A stretch of DNA of 63,273 bases, from the NCBI GenBank assembly GCA_938003955.1, contig CALKXE010000070.1, positions 1-63,273 on the forward strand, read 5' to 3'. Under the pieces are notes generated by a model. It saw only the letters and a program-made list of their open reading frames with translations. It was not told where the DNA came from and ran no database searches. The first letter of the stretch is position 1; every line of letters starts with the position of its first letter. A program made the position numbers and the translations under genes. Source of the stretch: an uncultured Saprospiraceae bacterium (GTDB lineage: Bacteria > Bacteroidota > Bacteroidia > Chitinophagales > Saprospiraceae). Positions 26,369 through 35,772 of this stretch are shown here, piece after piece.

Positions 26369-29116
26369 ATGAGGTCTATTATCTTCCTTTTTAGCATACT
26401 GTTCCATTTGTCATTAAGTGCTCAAACTAATGAAAATACTATTATACCATATCTATGTGACACTGATAAATATGGCATTGCTGACTTGGAGTCGGGTAAT
26501 CATTCTGAATGCATATTTGACAATTTGTCAAGTAGTAATTTAGGAGTTACACTTGGTGAGCTAAATGGTGATATGGTTTTTGTGAAAAAGGATGGAAGCT
26601 ATTCGTCAGTCATACCTGATTTAACATATACTGGCAAGAGATTAGTCACCTTGTATAGAGAACTAAATTCTGATCATAGGTACTTTTGTTTTTCAGAAGA
26701 TGATACGATATATATTTATGATGTGGAGTACGATAAGTGCCATGGCCCTCTTTTAAAGCCTGACATAATAGAAAATAAGCGCTATTTAAGGGCACCCATT
26801 TCTCGAGGTTTTCGCAATGAAAGTCACGATTTTGTGTTTTTTACGCAAGGAGTTAATCAGATTGTTTTAAGTAAAACGGGGGCAACCATAAATCTACCTA
26901 ATAATAGTCCTTTTTCGTATCATATTTCTGGAGGATACTTGTATTATATCGGAGGGGCCGGTGAACCATCTATCATTTATGATAACAATCTAGAAGAACA
27001 ACTGGTGGCTGATACAATTGTATTTGGAAATTTTTCACAACGCTACACTTTTGCTCAAAAAAATGGAAAAAGCTATAAAGTTGAAAATAAGATATCTAAT
27101 GATTCTATAGACAATGAGCATATAGAGGAATTGATAATTAAAGAGGTCTCGAGTTCATTGAAGTGGGAATCATATGGCTACACCTACCACGAAAGTGAAT
27201 CTAACAGATGGATTGAGGATAATAATGGGGATATATTTTATTCCTTGAAGACGGGTGAAAGGGTTTCGCCGTTAATGGATAATATTCTTCTTTATCATGA
27301 TGGAATTAAACAGTTTTTACTTGGTGATGAAACTTCGAAACTTAGGCAGCCGCATTTATCAATTACCAGATTTGGCGAAAGAAGAAATTTTCTATTTCAA
27401 GATAGCCTAGGGTTTTATATTCTGAATGATAGTAGTGAAATTGATACTCGTTATGAATTCAAGAAAGCGTATCGGGTGAATAATGATCTTCTTTGGGTAG
27501 AATACCAAAATGGACAGAAGGCACTTTTAGATAAGGATTTGGAAGTTGTTTTTGAGACAGAGGAAAATGTTGTTAGAGGACATAATGGAAATATGTATGT
27601 TTATCAATCGGATACATTGTATGGTCTTTTGGATTCATTGGGTAGTAGAATAACGCCACCGCTGAGTACTAGAGAGAATTTTTATGCATCTTCTGATTTA
27701 GATTGGGTCAAAATTCATCAAAATGAGAAATCATACCTCTACAATATAAGAACTAAGGCAAGGACAGAAGGATTAAGCAATGAGTTTAGATTTTCGGATA
27801 GGTATAAGGATGAGAAAGGAAGTAGTTTGATTTCGTCATATACCTATGGTGTTGATTCTAGCTACTTCTACAGGAAAGATGGTTCCATATTTGAAGTTTT
27901 ACACAAATCAAGATCTAAATATTTTCAAGATGAAAGGTATAGATATGAAAGTAAAGAGATTTCCAAAAAAAATCATGTCTATGTTGATAATATGTACTCT
28001 GATACATTATTACAGTGCATTGGTTGTGATGATATTGATATAATAGATCTGGGCTACGACAATACAGTAGATTTTTTAATCTGCGATTATAGAAACAATC
28101 GCAAAGAATTATTCGATACCAGAGGTATGCGCTTGTTGCCAATGGGCATGTCACTAGTCAGAAATGCATCAGTAAATAATGAATTAAAATATTTCCCAAG
28201 AGTAATTGTTCTGCAAAACGGAAGAGTAGGAGTGTATGATATTGAAGAGAAAGAAATAATCATTCCTATAAAATATGCCTCAATACATAGACAGGGTGGT
28301 AATAAGCTGTCGCTTCGATATAAAGGAAAAAATCAGATAACTGACTTAAATGGCAAACCAATTAATACTGAGTTTTATTTTAAAACTTATGGAATAGGTA
28401 ACGGAGATATCAGAGCACAATATGAAATGGAAGGTGTACACAAAAAAAGAGTGTATTCCGATGAGGATGACCCGAATATGGATCCTTGTGAAGGGAAAAT
28501 TGTAGATGCCCCAAATTATTATTATAAAATACTAGACAACGAAGGTAAATCTAGATTTAGTAAGAAATACCTGAAGTATGATTACAGATCGGATGATATA
28601 ATAAATGTGGAAGAATGGACAGGGAAGGATACTATTTATTATTGTATGAATATCAAAGGCCGCAAAAGAAAAACGACAAGCAAAGGTGTTACTTTTAAAC
28701 CATTTCATAAAACCATAATTGAAAGAAAGGAAGGAAAGGACTATATGTTTTTCGATAAAAAATTGAGGCCAAAAACAAATCGAAAATTTAATGAGATACA
28801 GCATTTTGAGACTGAAAATGAAAGGCTGTTTTATATGGGTGTCGATAGTCTATTTACTTATGTATATAATGAGAAATTTAAAGAAACTATAAAACTAAAA
28901 GGAAACTACAGGGTGAGTCGTCATGGTAAATTGCGCTATTTATATCAGGGAGGTACAAATGCATTAATCATACTACTAGATGCAGATGGTAAACAAATTA
29001 CAAAAGAACCGCTTATAATGCAAAGTGGGTATAGTCAAAACGGTATCATCAAATATAAAAAGGGAAATAAAAATGTATATTTTGATATGGTGAATGGAAG
29101 AAAATTTTGGGATTAA
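26369..29116 (+). CDS. Exported WG-repeat-like protein
   Basis: The protein has 915 residues. A signal peptide (MRSIIFLFSILFHLSLSAQ) is followed by a long all-beta chain of about 30-50-residue units. Examples are YGLLDSLGSRITPPLS, VGVYDIEEKEIIIPIKYASI and ALLDKDLEVVFETEENV, the 'x-G-hhD-x-x-G-x-hhxPhxY' pattern of WG (KWG) repeats (PF14903). No enzyme motif, lipobox or T9SS sorting domain is visible, so it is probably periplasmic. A beta-propeller or solenoid for binding is likely. Base composition is very AT-rich with many lysine and asparagine codons. Confidence 0.75.
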   Translation: MRSIIFLFSILFHLSLSAQTNENTIIPYLCDTDKYGIADLESGNHSECIFDNLSSSNLGVTLGELNGDMVFVKKDGSYSSVIPDLTYTGKRLVTLYRELNSDHRYFCFSEDDTIYIYDVEYDKCHGPLLKPDIIENKRYLRAPISRGFRNESHDFVFFTQGVNQIVLSKTGATINLPNNSPFSYHISGGYLYYIGGAGEPSIIYDNNLEEQLVADTIVFGNFSQRYTFAQKNGKSYKVENKISNDSIDNEHIEELIIKEVSSSLKWESYGYTYHESESNRWIEDNNGDIFYSLKTGERVSPLMDNILLYHDGIKQFLLGDETSKLRQPHLSITRFGERRNFLFQDSLGFYILNDSSEIDTRYEFKKAYRVNNDLLWVEYQNGQKALLDKDLEVVFETEENVVRGHNGNMYVYQSDTLYGLLDSLGSRITPPLSTRENFYASSDLDWVKIHQNEKSYLYNIRTKARTEGLSNEFRFSDRYKDEKGSSLISSYTYGVDSSYFYRKDGSIFEVLHKSRSKYFQDERYRYESKEISKKNHVYVDNMYSDTLLQCIGCDDIDIIDLGYDNTVDFLICDYRNNRKELFDTRGMRLLPMGMSLVRNASVNNELKYFPRVIVLQNGRVGVYDIEEKEIIIPIKYASIHRQGGNKLSLRYKGKNQITDLNGKPINTEFYFKTYGIGNGDIRAQYEMEGVHKKRVYSDEDDPNMDPCEGKIVDAPNYYYKILDNEGKSRFSKKYLKYDYRSDDIINVEEWTGKDTIYYCMNIKGRKRKTTSKGVTFKPFHKTIIERKEGKDYMFFDKKLRPKTNRKFNEIQHFETENERLFYMGVDSLFTYVYNEKFKETIKLKGNYRVSRHGKLRYLYQGGTNALIILLDADGKQITKEPLIMQSGYSQNGIIKYKKGNKNVYFDMVNGRKFWD

Positions 29117-29246
29117 TTTCATCGGGATTTATCAATTGTATTAAAATCGGCAGCAAATCAATGTTGAAGTTGATATTCTTAGTGCTCATTCGCGATATAT
29201 ATTAATATCTAAAATCAACTATCCCTCCCAACTACTAAATACAATA

Positions 29247-29275
29247 AACAAAATTCATACCTTAGCATTCTAAAC
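29247..29275 (+). repeat. Upstream direct repeat, copy B
   Basis: This is the partner of the block at 26301-26329, 26 of 29 bases identical. It contains TACCTTAG, a relaxed -7 box, and ends 19 nt before the gene at 29295. Confidence 0.7.
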
Positions 29276-29294
29276 AAAATATTACCAAACAGCT

Positions 29295-29816
29295 ATGGAA
29301 ACTGCTTTAGAAATACTAAAATATATACTGCCCGCTTTGATCGTTTTTGCAACGGTATATTACTTAATGAAACGATATTTGGATATGCAGTACAGTACTG
29401 AAGTACTAAGATTCAAACAATCGCAGGCAAAAAATACATTGCCAATAAAATTACAAGCTTATGAGCGACTTGCGATGTTTTGTGAACGGATATCACTTGA
29501 CAATCTAAGTTACAGATTGAGTGGAGGTAGTATGGATGCCAAGACTATGGGAAACGCTATGTTAGTAGCGATACAACAAGAATATGAGCATAATATGAGT
29601 CAGCAAGTGTATGTGTCCGAAAAACTGTGGGAGATCATCACTTTGGCAAAGAATCAAATGCAGAATATAGTAACAACTGCATCTGGAGATCCTACAGTAG
29701 GTAATTCTCCAGCGGCATTGATACAGAAATGTATGGAAATACAGAATACAATGGGAGGCAGTCCAATCAAGACAGCAAAAAGTGCCATCAAGAAAGAGAT
29801 TGATATCATAATGTAA
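29295..29816 (+). CDS. Conserved membrane-anchored protein, unknown function
   Basis: The protein has 173 residues. One N-terminal membrane span (ILKYILPALIVFATVYYLM) is followed by a long helical cytoplasmic part (LRFKQSQAKNTLPIKLQAYERLAMFCERI...IQQEYEHNMSQQVYVSEKLWEIITLAKNQM). The phrase LPIKLQAYERLAMFCERI is familiar from a conserved Bacteroidota family (DUF7935-like) of unknown role. It starts an apparent operon: the split 5'-nucleotidase genes follow with gaps of only 3 nt each. No catalytic motif is seen. Confidence 0.82.
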   Translation: METALEILKYILPALIVFATVYYLMKRYLDMQYSTEVLRFKQSQAKNTLPIKLQAYERLAMFCERISLDNLSYRLSGGSMDAKTMGNAMLVAIQQEYEHNMSQQVYVSEKLWEIITLAKNQMQNIVTTASGDPTVGNSPAALIQKCMEIQNTMGGSPIKTAKSAIKKEIDIIM

Positions 29817-29819
29817 ATC

Positions 29820-30581
29820 ATGAAAATGAACAGACAAATAAAGAATGTACTTCTTTTTATCCTTCTCGTTTCGACAGCATCATGTAGCAAACAAGTCTAC
29901 ACCGCGGACGTCGATACTAGCTATTATAGGATCAATTATAAAAATAAGTCAGACAAAGATTTAGACAAATTAATAGCTCCGTATAAGAGTCAGCTTGATG
30001 CTCAGATGAATGAAGTTATAGCTATCAATCCTGAAGAAATGTCTAAATCTAGACCCAGTTCTGTATTAGGGAATTGGTTTTCTGATGCATTATTAGAGGA
30101 AGCGATTAGGATCTATGGTGTCGATATTGATATGTCAATGCAGAACTACGGAGGGATAAGAATCCCGTCATTAAGTAAAGGTGATGTAACAGTGGGTAAG
30201 ATATACGAGCTTATGCCATTTGATAATAAATTGGTATTGCTAGAATTAGATGGTCCCACGACTAAGAAGTTATTTGATAGAATAGCTGCAAAGGGAGGCT
30301 GGCCTATCAGCCACACATTATCTATGGATATTGATGGAGAAAAAGCGACGAATATAAAAATCAAAGGTGAGGATTTTGACATCAATAAAACATATACTGT
30401 TGCCTTAGCGGATTATGTTGCTGATGGAGGAGATGATTGTTTCTTTCTTGCAGATGGCAAACGAACGGATAATGATTTATTGATAAGAGATATCATAATC
30501 GACCATCTCAAGAATAAGTCAGATAGTGAAAAAGTAATCGTTCAGGATAAAACGATAAGAATCAAAACCCTAAAGTATTAA
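29820..30581 (+). CDS. 5'-nucleotidase C-terminal (substrate-binding) domain, lipoprotein
   Basis: The 253 residues carry a lipoprotein signal (LLFILLVSTASC) and then only the UshA-type C-terminal domain (PF02872). Markers are LGNWFSDALLEEA, the conserved MQNYGGIRIPSLSKGDVTVGKIYELMPFDNKLVLLEL (usually N-x-G-x-R-x-x-hxxGxhxxxxhxxhhPF-x-N) and YTVALADYVADGGDD. The metallophosphatase half is missing here but is encoded by the next gene, 3 nt away. The pair probably forms a periplasmic two-subunit 5'-nucleotidase or UDP-sugar hydrolase. The order is reversed compared with fused UshA. Confidence 0.92.
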   Translation: MKMNRQIKNVLLFILLVSTASCSKQVYTADVDTSYYRINYKNKSDKDLDKLIAPYKSQLDAQMNEVIAINPEEMSKSRPSSVLGNWFSDALLEEAIRIYGVDIDMSMQNYGGIRIPSLSKGDVTVGKIYELMPFDNKLVLLELDGPTTKKLFDRIAAKGGWPISHTLSMDIDGEKATNIKIKGEDFDINKTYTVALADYVADGGDDCFFLADGKRTDNDLLIRDIIIDHLKNKSDSEKVIVQDKTIRIKTLKY

Positions 30582-30584
30582 GCC

Positions 30585-31505
30585 ATGAGAAGAAGAGACT
30601 TTATAGTTAGAACTACTTTATCAGGATTAGGCTTGGCATCAGGTTCGATTCCGTTTTCTGTTCTGGATGATCATGATATTACAAGGTTAACAATCTTACA
30701 CACCAATGATGTGCATAGTAGGGTAGAGCCATTCCCGATGGATGGTAGCAGAAATGAAGGGCAAGGAGGAGTTTCCCGAAGAGCGACATTAGTTGAACGA
30801 ATCAGGAATTCAGAAGACAATGTGCTGTTGTTTGATTGTGGAGACATTTTCCAAGGCACACCTTATTTTAATTTCTTTGGTGGAGAGTTAGAATTGAAAC
30901 TCATGTCTGAGCTCAAGTATGATGCTTGTACGATAGGGAATCATGATTTTGATGGAGGCATTGATGGTTTACATGACCAGATGCCAAATGCAAATTTTCC
31001 TTTTTTGATTGCGAATTATGATTTTGAGAATACAATACTAAAAGATAAAACTAAACCGTACAAGATCTTTGTGCAAAATGGAATTAGAGTTGGCGTTTTT
31101 GGATTGGGGATAGAGTTGGCTGGATTAGTGCCGAAAGCACTGTACAAAGAAACGCAATACCATGATCCTATAGAAGTAGGTAATAAAATAAGCAAGCAGC
31201 TCCGATATGATGAGAAGTGTGATTTTGTGATCTGTTTATCTCATTTAGGATATAAATACAGAAACGATAAAGAAAAAGTCAGCGATGTTCATCTTGCAGA
31301 AAACACGGAAGAGATCGATATGATTCTCGGTGGACACACGCATACATTTATGAGTGAACCAGATATTCGAACTAACAAAAAAGGAGAAGAAGTAGTAATC
31401 AATCAAGCTGGTTGGGCAGGAATAATGTTAGGGAGATTAGATGTCTTCTTCGAGAAAAATAAAAAAGGTAAATGCGTAAGCTGCAAGAATACTTATGTAG
31501 TTTAA
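30585..31505 (+). CDS. 5'-nucleotidase N-terminal metallophosphatase domain, Tat-exported
   Basis: The protein has 306 residues. A twin-arginine signal (RRRDFIVRTTLSGLGLASG) indicates folded export by Tat. The calcineurin-like metallophosphoesterase core is complete: HTNDVHSRVEPF (metal Asp and His), LFDCGDIFQG, IGNHDFDGG, a histidine in CLSHLGYKY, and LGGHTHTFM. It lacks the C-terminal nucleotide-binding domain, which is supplied by the gene 3 nt upstream. Together they should dephosphorylate nucleotides in the periplasm and help salvage phosphate and nucleosides. Tat export suggests metal loading in the cytoplasm. Confidence 0.92.
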   Translation: MRRRDFIVRTTLSGLGLASGSIPFSVLDDHDITRLTILHTNDVHSRVEPFPMDGSRNEGQGGVSRRATLVERIRNSEDNVLLFDCGDIFQGTPYFNFFGGELELKLMSELKYDACTIGNHDFDGGIDGLHDQMPNANFPFLIANYDFENTILKDKTKPYKIFVQNGIRVGVFGLGIELAGLVPKALYKETQYHDPIEVGNKISKQLRYDEKCDFVICLSHLGYKYRNDKEKVSDVHLAENTEEIDMILGGHTHTFMSEPDIRTNKKGEEVVINQAGWAGIMLGRLDVFFEKNKKGKCVSCKNTYVV

Positions 31506-31583
31506 TACTGTTTAATATAACTATAACAGACATTCGGTTGGGTGTAGCCGTTCTATATCAGAATATACCGTAGAAACATTTTA

Positions 31584-33257
31584 ATGGCATTATTAGATAG
31601 ATTAAAAAAAATAGATGGTTTAGTGGTAAGGAGCTTTATCGGTCCTTACCTACTGTCTTTTTTTATTGCCCAATTTGTTTTGGTCATGCAGTTTTTATGG
31701 AAGTATATTGATGATATATTAGGTAAGGGATTCTCTGTGATTGACCTCTTAGAACTGATTACATATTTTGGCATTACCCAGATATCCATGGCGCTGCCTA
31801 TTGCCATATTATTGTCTTCGGTAATGGTCTTCGGTAATATGAGTGAGCGCTACGAGCTGTCGAGTATGAAGTCCGCTGGTGTATCACTGATTAGAGTTAT
31901 GAGACCGGCGATTATATTGTCTTTGATGACAGCAGTATTATCATTGATTGCCTCCAATTACCTAAAACCACAGGCGAATTACCAATTTCAAAAACGATTA
32001 AGAATCATGAAGTCTCAGAAGCCTTCTCTTGCGATGGAGGCTAAGATATTTAATAGAGACTTCGGAGGCTATTCTATCAGAGTAAATGAAAAAACAGAAG
32101 AAGAGGAAATTACCGATGTTCTTATATACGACCATACAAGTACGGATAAGAGTTTGGTAAACCTAACCAAAGCCGAGAGTGGCAAAATGTACAATAGTGA
32201 AGATGGCAATCTATTCATTATGGAGCTAGAGAATGGAACGTCTTACCGAGAAATGAAGAGAGAGAGAAGGAAGGATGGTAAAGGAAAAAAATATCCTTTC
32301 ATGAGGACTGATTTCAAGGAATGGAAGAAAGTCTTTGATATGAGCGAATTTGACACAGACGATGAAGATGGAATAAGCATAAATAGAAACAAAGAAGACA
32401 TGCTTAATACATTCCAATTGTTAAGCGCTATTGATTCTGTAGATCAAAAGACTGCCAAACTTGTCGCTAGTGTGGCAAATGAACAAGAAGAAAAGACGAA
32501 GATGCTGCTGGCAGATAATAGTAAATCTAATGCGAATTATGGTGGAAAAGATGGTCAGAAAAAAAAGGAAGAACAAAGAAAGAAAGCGTTAAAATCTGAA
32601 AAAGTAAAGAAGGCTAAGAAAGCCGCCGCTGCAAAAAAGAAGAATACAATTAAGAAGCTCATAAATGGGCAAAAGGTAATGCCGAAAAAAACAATCAGAA
32701 AAGCATTGAAAAAAACGGTAGTCCAAAATCAAGTGGATACACTTTCTAACTATGCCTATTGGTACGAGACAATATCAAAAAAAGATAAAAATAATCTGCC
32801 CGTAAAAGCTGTGCAATCAAGTAGCCGCAGAAAAGATCTTCTAAGAAATGCAACGACTAATATTAAGTCGCTCTCATATACTCGAAATAAATATTTGCTG
32901 AGACTGAATCAACAATACAGTTTTGCTTTGATATGCATTGTGTTTTTATTCATCGGTGCACCGCTCGGTAGTATCATTAGGAAAGGAGGGTATGGCTACC
33001 CACTATTGTTTGCAATCCTATTTTATATGTTATTTATTATATCCACTATTATGGGAGAGAAACTGGTTCGAAGCGGCTCCATGGATCCAATATTAGCGGC
33101 TTGGTTTGCTAATCTACTAGTGCTTCCTGTTGCTATTTGGTTATCGATAAAAGCACTAAGAGATAGTAAGTTTGAATCTAATCGGTTATTTACATTTATT
33201 GGAAATTATATTGAAAAATTGAAGAAGGGGAACAAGATTGTAAAAAGTGTGAACTAG
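31584..33257 (+). CDS. LptF/LptG-family lipopolysaccharide export permease
   Basis: This is an inner-membrane subunit of the LptB2FG exporter that extracts lipopolysaccharide. The 557 residues show three N-terminal membrane spans (SFIGPYLLSFFIAQFVLVMQFLW, ISMALPIAILLSSVMVFGNMSERYELSSMKSAG, ILSLMTAVLSLIASNYLKP). A long periplasmic part follows (about 125-440). The last spans start at about 445 (FALICIVFLFIGAPLGSIIRKGG, LLFAILFYMLFIISTIMG, WFANLLVLPVAIWLS). The coupling-helix motif SERYELSSMKSAG is typical. An unusual lysine/alanine-rich segment of about 70 residues (about 315-385) interrupts the periplasmic part. Which of LptF or LptG it is cannot be said. Confidence 0.92.
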   Translation: MALLDRLKKIDGLVVRSFIGPYLLSFFIAQFVLVMQFLWKYIDDILGKGFSVIDLLELITYFGITQISMALPIAILLSSVMVFGNMSERYELSSMKSAGVSLIRVMRPAIILSLMTAVLSLIASNYLKPQANYQFQKRLRIMKSQKPSLAMEAKIFNRDFGGYSIRVNEKTEEEEITDVLIYDHTSTDKSLVNLTKAESGKMYNSEDGNLFIMELENGTSYREMKRERRKDGKGKKYPFMRTDFKEWKKVFDMSEFDTDDEDGISINRNKEDMLNTFQLLSAIDSVDQKTAKLVASVANEQEEKTKMLLADNSKSNANYGGKDGQKKKEEQRKKALKSEKVKKAKKAAAAKKKNTIKKLINGQKVMPKKTIRKALKKTVVQNQVDTLSNYAYWYETISKKDKNNLPVKAVQSSSRRKDLLRNATTNIKSLSYTRNKYLLRLNQQYSFALICIVFLFIGAPLGSIIRKGGYGYPLLFAILFYMLFIISTIMGEKLVRSGSMDPILAAWFANLLVLPVAIWLSIKALRDSKFESNRLFTFIGNYIEKLKKGNKIVKSVN

Positions 33258-33313
33258 ATAGCCAAAGTCTTAAGCAGAATAGGAAATACGATCATTTATA
33301 AAATACAGTTCCA

Positions 33314-33883
33314 ATGATAGACGATATTGTAGCCCAGATAAAAAAGTGTAATATCTGTCAGGATTTACCTCTTGGGCCAAGACCAATTGTGACTGCCCAT
33401 CCCAAAAGTAAAATTATCATTATAGGTCAAGCACCTGGAACAGCGGTACACAAGTCAGGAATTCCTTGGGATGATAAAAGTGGAAACAATCTTAGATCCT
33501 GGATGGATATTGACAAGGATGTATTTTATGATCCTGAAAAGATAGCAATCATACCGATGGGCTTTTGTTATCCGGGAAAAGGGAAGTCAGGTGATCTACC
33601 ACCAAGGAAAGAATGCGCACCGCAGTGGCATGAAATGCTTGTCTCACAGCTCAAAGAAGTAGAATTAGTATTACTCGTAGGTAAGTATGCACAAGACTAC
33701 TACCTAGGAAAAGAAAAGCACAGAACACTTACGGATACGGTTAGGAATTATAAAGATTACTTGCCTCGTTATTTTGTGCTTCCGCATCCTTCTCCAAGAA
33801 ACAATATTTGGCAGGCAAAGAATGATTGGTTTAAAAAAGATGTGCTTCCAGAGTTGAAGGTAGTTGTTTCTGAAGTATTATGA
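33314..33883 (+). CDS. Uracil-DNA glycosylase-family protein
   Basis: The protein has 189 residues and acts in the cytoplasm. It shows motif A, IGQAPGTAVHKSGIPWDD (from residue 37), and motif B, LPHPSPRNN, the two nucleotide-pocket motifs of the uracil-DNA glycosylase superfamily. An N-terminal C-x2-C (residues 12 and 15) recalls the iron-sulfur UDGs of families 4 and 5. Only two further cysteines (GFCYPG, KECAP) are present at unusual positions, so an iron-sulfur cluster is possible but not certain. Base excision of uracil from DNA is the likely role. It lies 56 nt after the lpt permease gene. Confidence 0.85.
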   Translation: MIDDIVAQIKKCNICQDLPLGPRPIVTAHPKSKIIIIGQAPGTAVHKSGIPWDDKSGNNLRSWMDIDKDVFYDPEKIAIIPMGFCYPGKGKSGDLPPRKECAPQWHEMLVSQLKEVELVLLVGKYAQDYYLGKEKHRTLTDTVRNYKDYLPRYFVLPHPSPRNNIWQAKNDWFKKDVLPELKVVVSEVL

Positions 33884-33914
33884 TTAAAGTCAAATCAATA
33901 CATCTTTAAAACAA

Positions 33915-33952
33915 AAAAGACCAAATTTCGATTTTTCAAAATTTGGTCTTTT
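33915..33952. terminator. Bidirectional terminator between convergent genes
   Basis: The arms are perfect over 14 bp: AAAAGACCAAATTT (33915-33928) and AAATTTGGTCTTTT (33939-33952), with a ten-base loop. A and T runs on either side let it serve both the glycosylase gene (plus) and the M42 peptidase gene (minus). Confidence 0.88.
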
Positions 33953-33969
33953 ATATTAATTCGTATTAT

Positions 33970-35058
33970 TTATACTTTAAAGTATCTCCAGTCCTGTCCA
34001 CCTTCTATACTTAGAAGCGTATGGTAGATCAGTTTTATCACATTCTCTACATCATCTTTGTGACACATCTCTACAGTTGTATGCATGTATCTTAACGGAA
34101 GAGAGATTAATGCTGATGGTACACCACCGTTTGAATACGCAAATGCATCTGTATCTGTTCCTGTAGATCTACTACTTGCTGATCTTTGGAATGGAATCTC
34201 GTTTTGCTCTGCAACATCTATGATTTGATTCAATAGTTTATTGTGTACTGCAGGAGCATATGTTAGTGTTGGTCCTTCTCCGGCCTTTATATCGCCTTGT
34301 ATTAGAGGTTTTACTAAAGGAGTGTTGGTGTCGTGACAAACATCCGTTACGATGGCTACATCAGGCTTGATGGTATCAGCGATCATTTGTGCACCTCTAA
34401 GTCCAATTTCTTCTTGTACCGCATTTACGATATACAGTGAGAAAGGAAGTTCATCCTTGTTTTCGCTGATCATTCTTGCCACTTCGGCGATACAGAATCC
34501 TCCAGCTCTATTGTCGAGCGCTCTTCCTACATAGAACTTATCATTCAATATCTCCATACCATCATCATAAGTAATTACACATCCTACGTGTACACCCATT
34601 TCGAGTACTTCCTTTTTATCTTTTGCACCTATGTCGATAAATATATTGTCGACTTTGGGATTAAGATCAGTAGCTGATTTTCCTCTTCTAGTATGAATTG
34701 CTGGCCAACCAAATACACCTCTGACGATTCCCGTTTTTGTGTGTATGTTTACTCGTTTTCCTGGAGCGATATGATGATCAGTTCCTCCATTTCTAATAAC
34801 ATGAATAAATCCTTTATCCGAAATGTGATTTACATACCAAGCAATCTCATCCGCATGTCCCTCTATGACTACTTTGTAATCTTTGCCTGGATTGATGATA
34901 GCATATGCAGTACCATAATTATCAAGGTGACATTCATCCACGTATGGCTTGATATATTCTAGCCACATTTTTTGGCCTTCTGTTTCAAAGCCAGTTGGCG
35001 AAGCATTGCTTAGATATTTACTTAAAAACTCTTCTGATTTTTTCGTTATGATAGACAT
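33970..35058 (-). CDS. M42-family aminopeptidase (FrvX/glutamyl aminopeptidase type)
   Basis: This is a cytoplasmic metallo-aminopeptidase of 362 residues, the usual size for M42. The metal and catalytic residues are visible: His in EGHADEIAWYV, Asp in ALDNRAGGFC, the Glu pair in NAVQEEIGLRGA, Asp in VTDVCHDTNTP, and His in HTTVEMCHKDD near the end. Such enzymes form dodecameric shells that trim peptides released by other proteases. It has no signal peptide. It is transcribed toward the glycosylase gene and shares a bidirectional terminator with it. Confidence 0.93.
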   Translation of the reverse strand: MSIITKKSEEFLSKYLSNASPTGFETEGQKMWLEYIKPYVDECHLDNYGTAYAIINPGKDYKVVIEGHADEIAWYVNHISDKGFIHVIRNGGTDHHIAPGKRVNIHTKTGIVRGVFGWPAIHTRRGKSATDLNPKVDNIFIDIGAKDKKEVLEMGVHVGCVITYDDGMEILNDKFYVGRALDNRAGGFCIAEVARMISENKDELPFSLYIVNAVQEEIGLRGAQMIADTIKPDVAIVTDVCHDTNTPLVKPLIQGDIKAGEGPTLTYAPAVHNKLLNQIIDVAEQNEIPFQRSASSRSTGTDTDAFAYSNGGVPSALISLPLRYMHTTVEMCHKDDVENVIKLIYHTLLSIEGGQDWRYFKV

Positions 35059-35116
35059 TTTATATATTGTTTTATTCTGTAATTAGGGAGTGAGTATGTA
35101 TTCTTTAATAAATTAC

Positions 35117-35755
35117 TTAAAAATTAGAATCATACCACTCCTTTGGGTTTTTGCTCCATTGGCTAAGGACCTTAGCGTCAGATTCTGTTATATATTCTTC
35201 TTTTTGGGCTTCCTCTATTAATGTAGTATAGTTGCTTAATGTTGCAAATTTACAATTGGCCTTTTCAAAATTGTCTAATGCAACTTGAAACTCGTAGGTG
35301 AAAATAGCAAGAACTCCTACTACTTCATATCCTGCTTCTCTCAGGTCATTCACCGCATCAATGCTACTCCCTCCTGTTGATATAAGATCTTCAATAACTA
35401 GAATTTTACTTCCCTCAGGGATGTGTCCTTCTATTTTGTTTTGACGTCCATGTTTCTTTGCACTTGATCTAACATATGAAAATGATAGTTCAAGATGATC
35501 CGCTAATAATGCTCCATGAGCTATACCTGCAGTGGCTACACCTGACACATGATCAAATTCTCCAAAGTTTTTTGCTATGCTCGCAAACCCTTCCTTTATC
35601 TTAGTTCGTATAGGGGGATATGATAGCGTGACTCTGTTGTCACAATAGATAGGAGATTTAATTCCTGATGCCCAAGTGAATGGGTTTTGTGGGCTAAGTT
35701 TAATTGCGTTAATTTGCAATAACTTTTGGGCAATGATTTTATCTAATTCTTTCAA
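35117..35755 (-). CDS. pyrE: Orotate phosphoribosyltransferase, TTG start
   Basis: It joins orotate to PRPP to give orotidine 5'-phosphate in pyrimidine synthesis. The 212-residue protein shows KLSPQNPFTWASGIKSPIYCDNR and the PRPP-binding loop KILVIEDLISTGGSS. VSGVATAGIAHGALLA and the catalytic region RSSAKKHGRQNKIEG are also typical. The start must be TTG (35753-35755): an in-frame TAA lies immediately upstream, and the next possible starts would remove the conserved LLQINAIKLSP segment. It is divergent from a Nudix gene only 17 nt away, so each promoter must lie within the neighbour's coding region. Confidence 0.94.
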   Translation of the reverse strand: MKELDKIIAQKLLQINAIKLSPQNPFTWASGIKSPIYCDNRVTLSYPPIRTKIKEGFASIAKNFGEFDHVSGVATAGIAHGALLADHLELSFSYVRSSAKKHGRQNKIEGHIPEGSKILVIEDLISTGGSSIDAVNDLREAGYEVVGVLAIFTYEFQVALDNFEKANCKFATLSNYTTLIEEAQKEEYITESDAKVLSQWSKNPKEWYDSNF

Positions 35756-35772
35756 TTATTCCAATTTTATTT

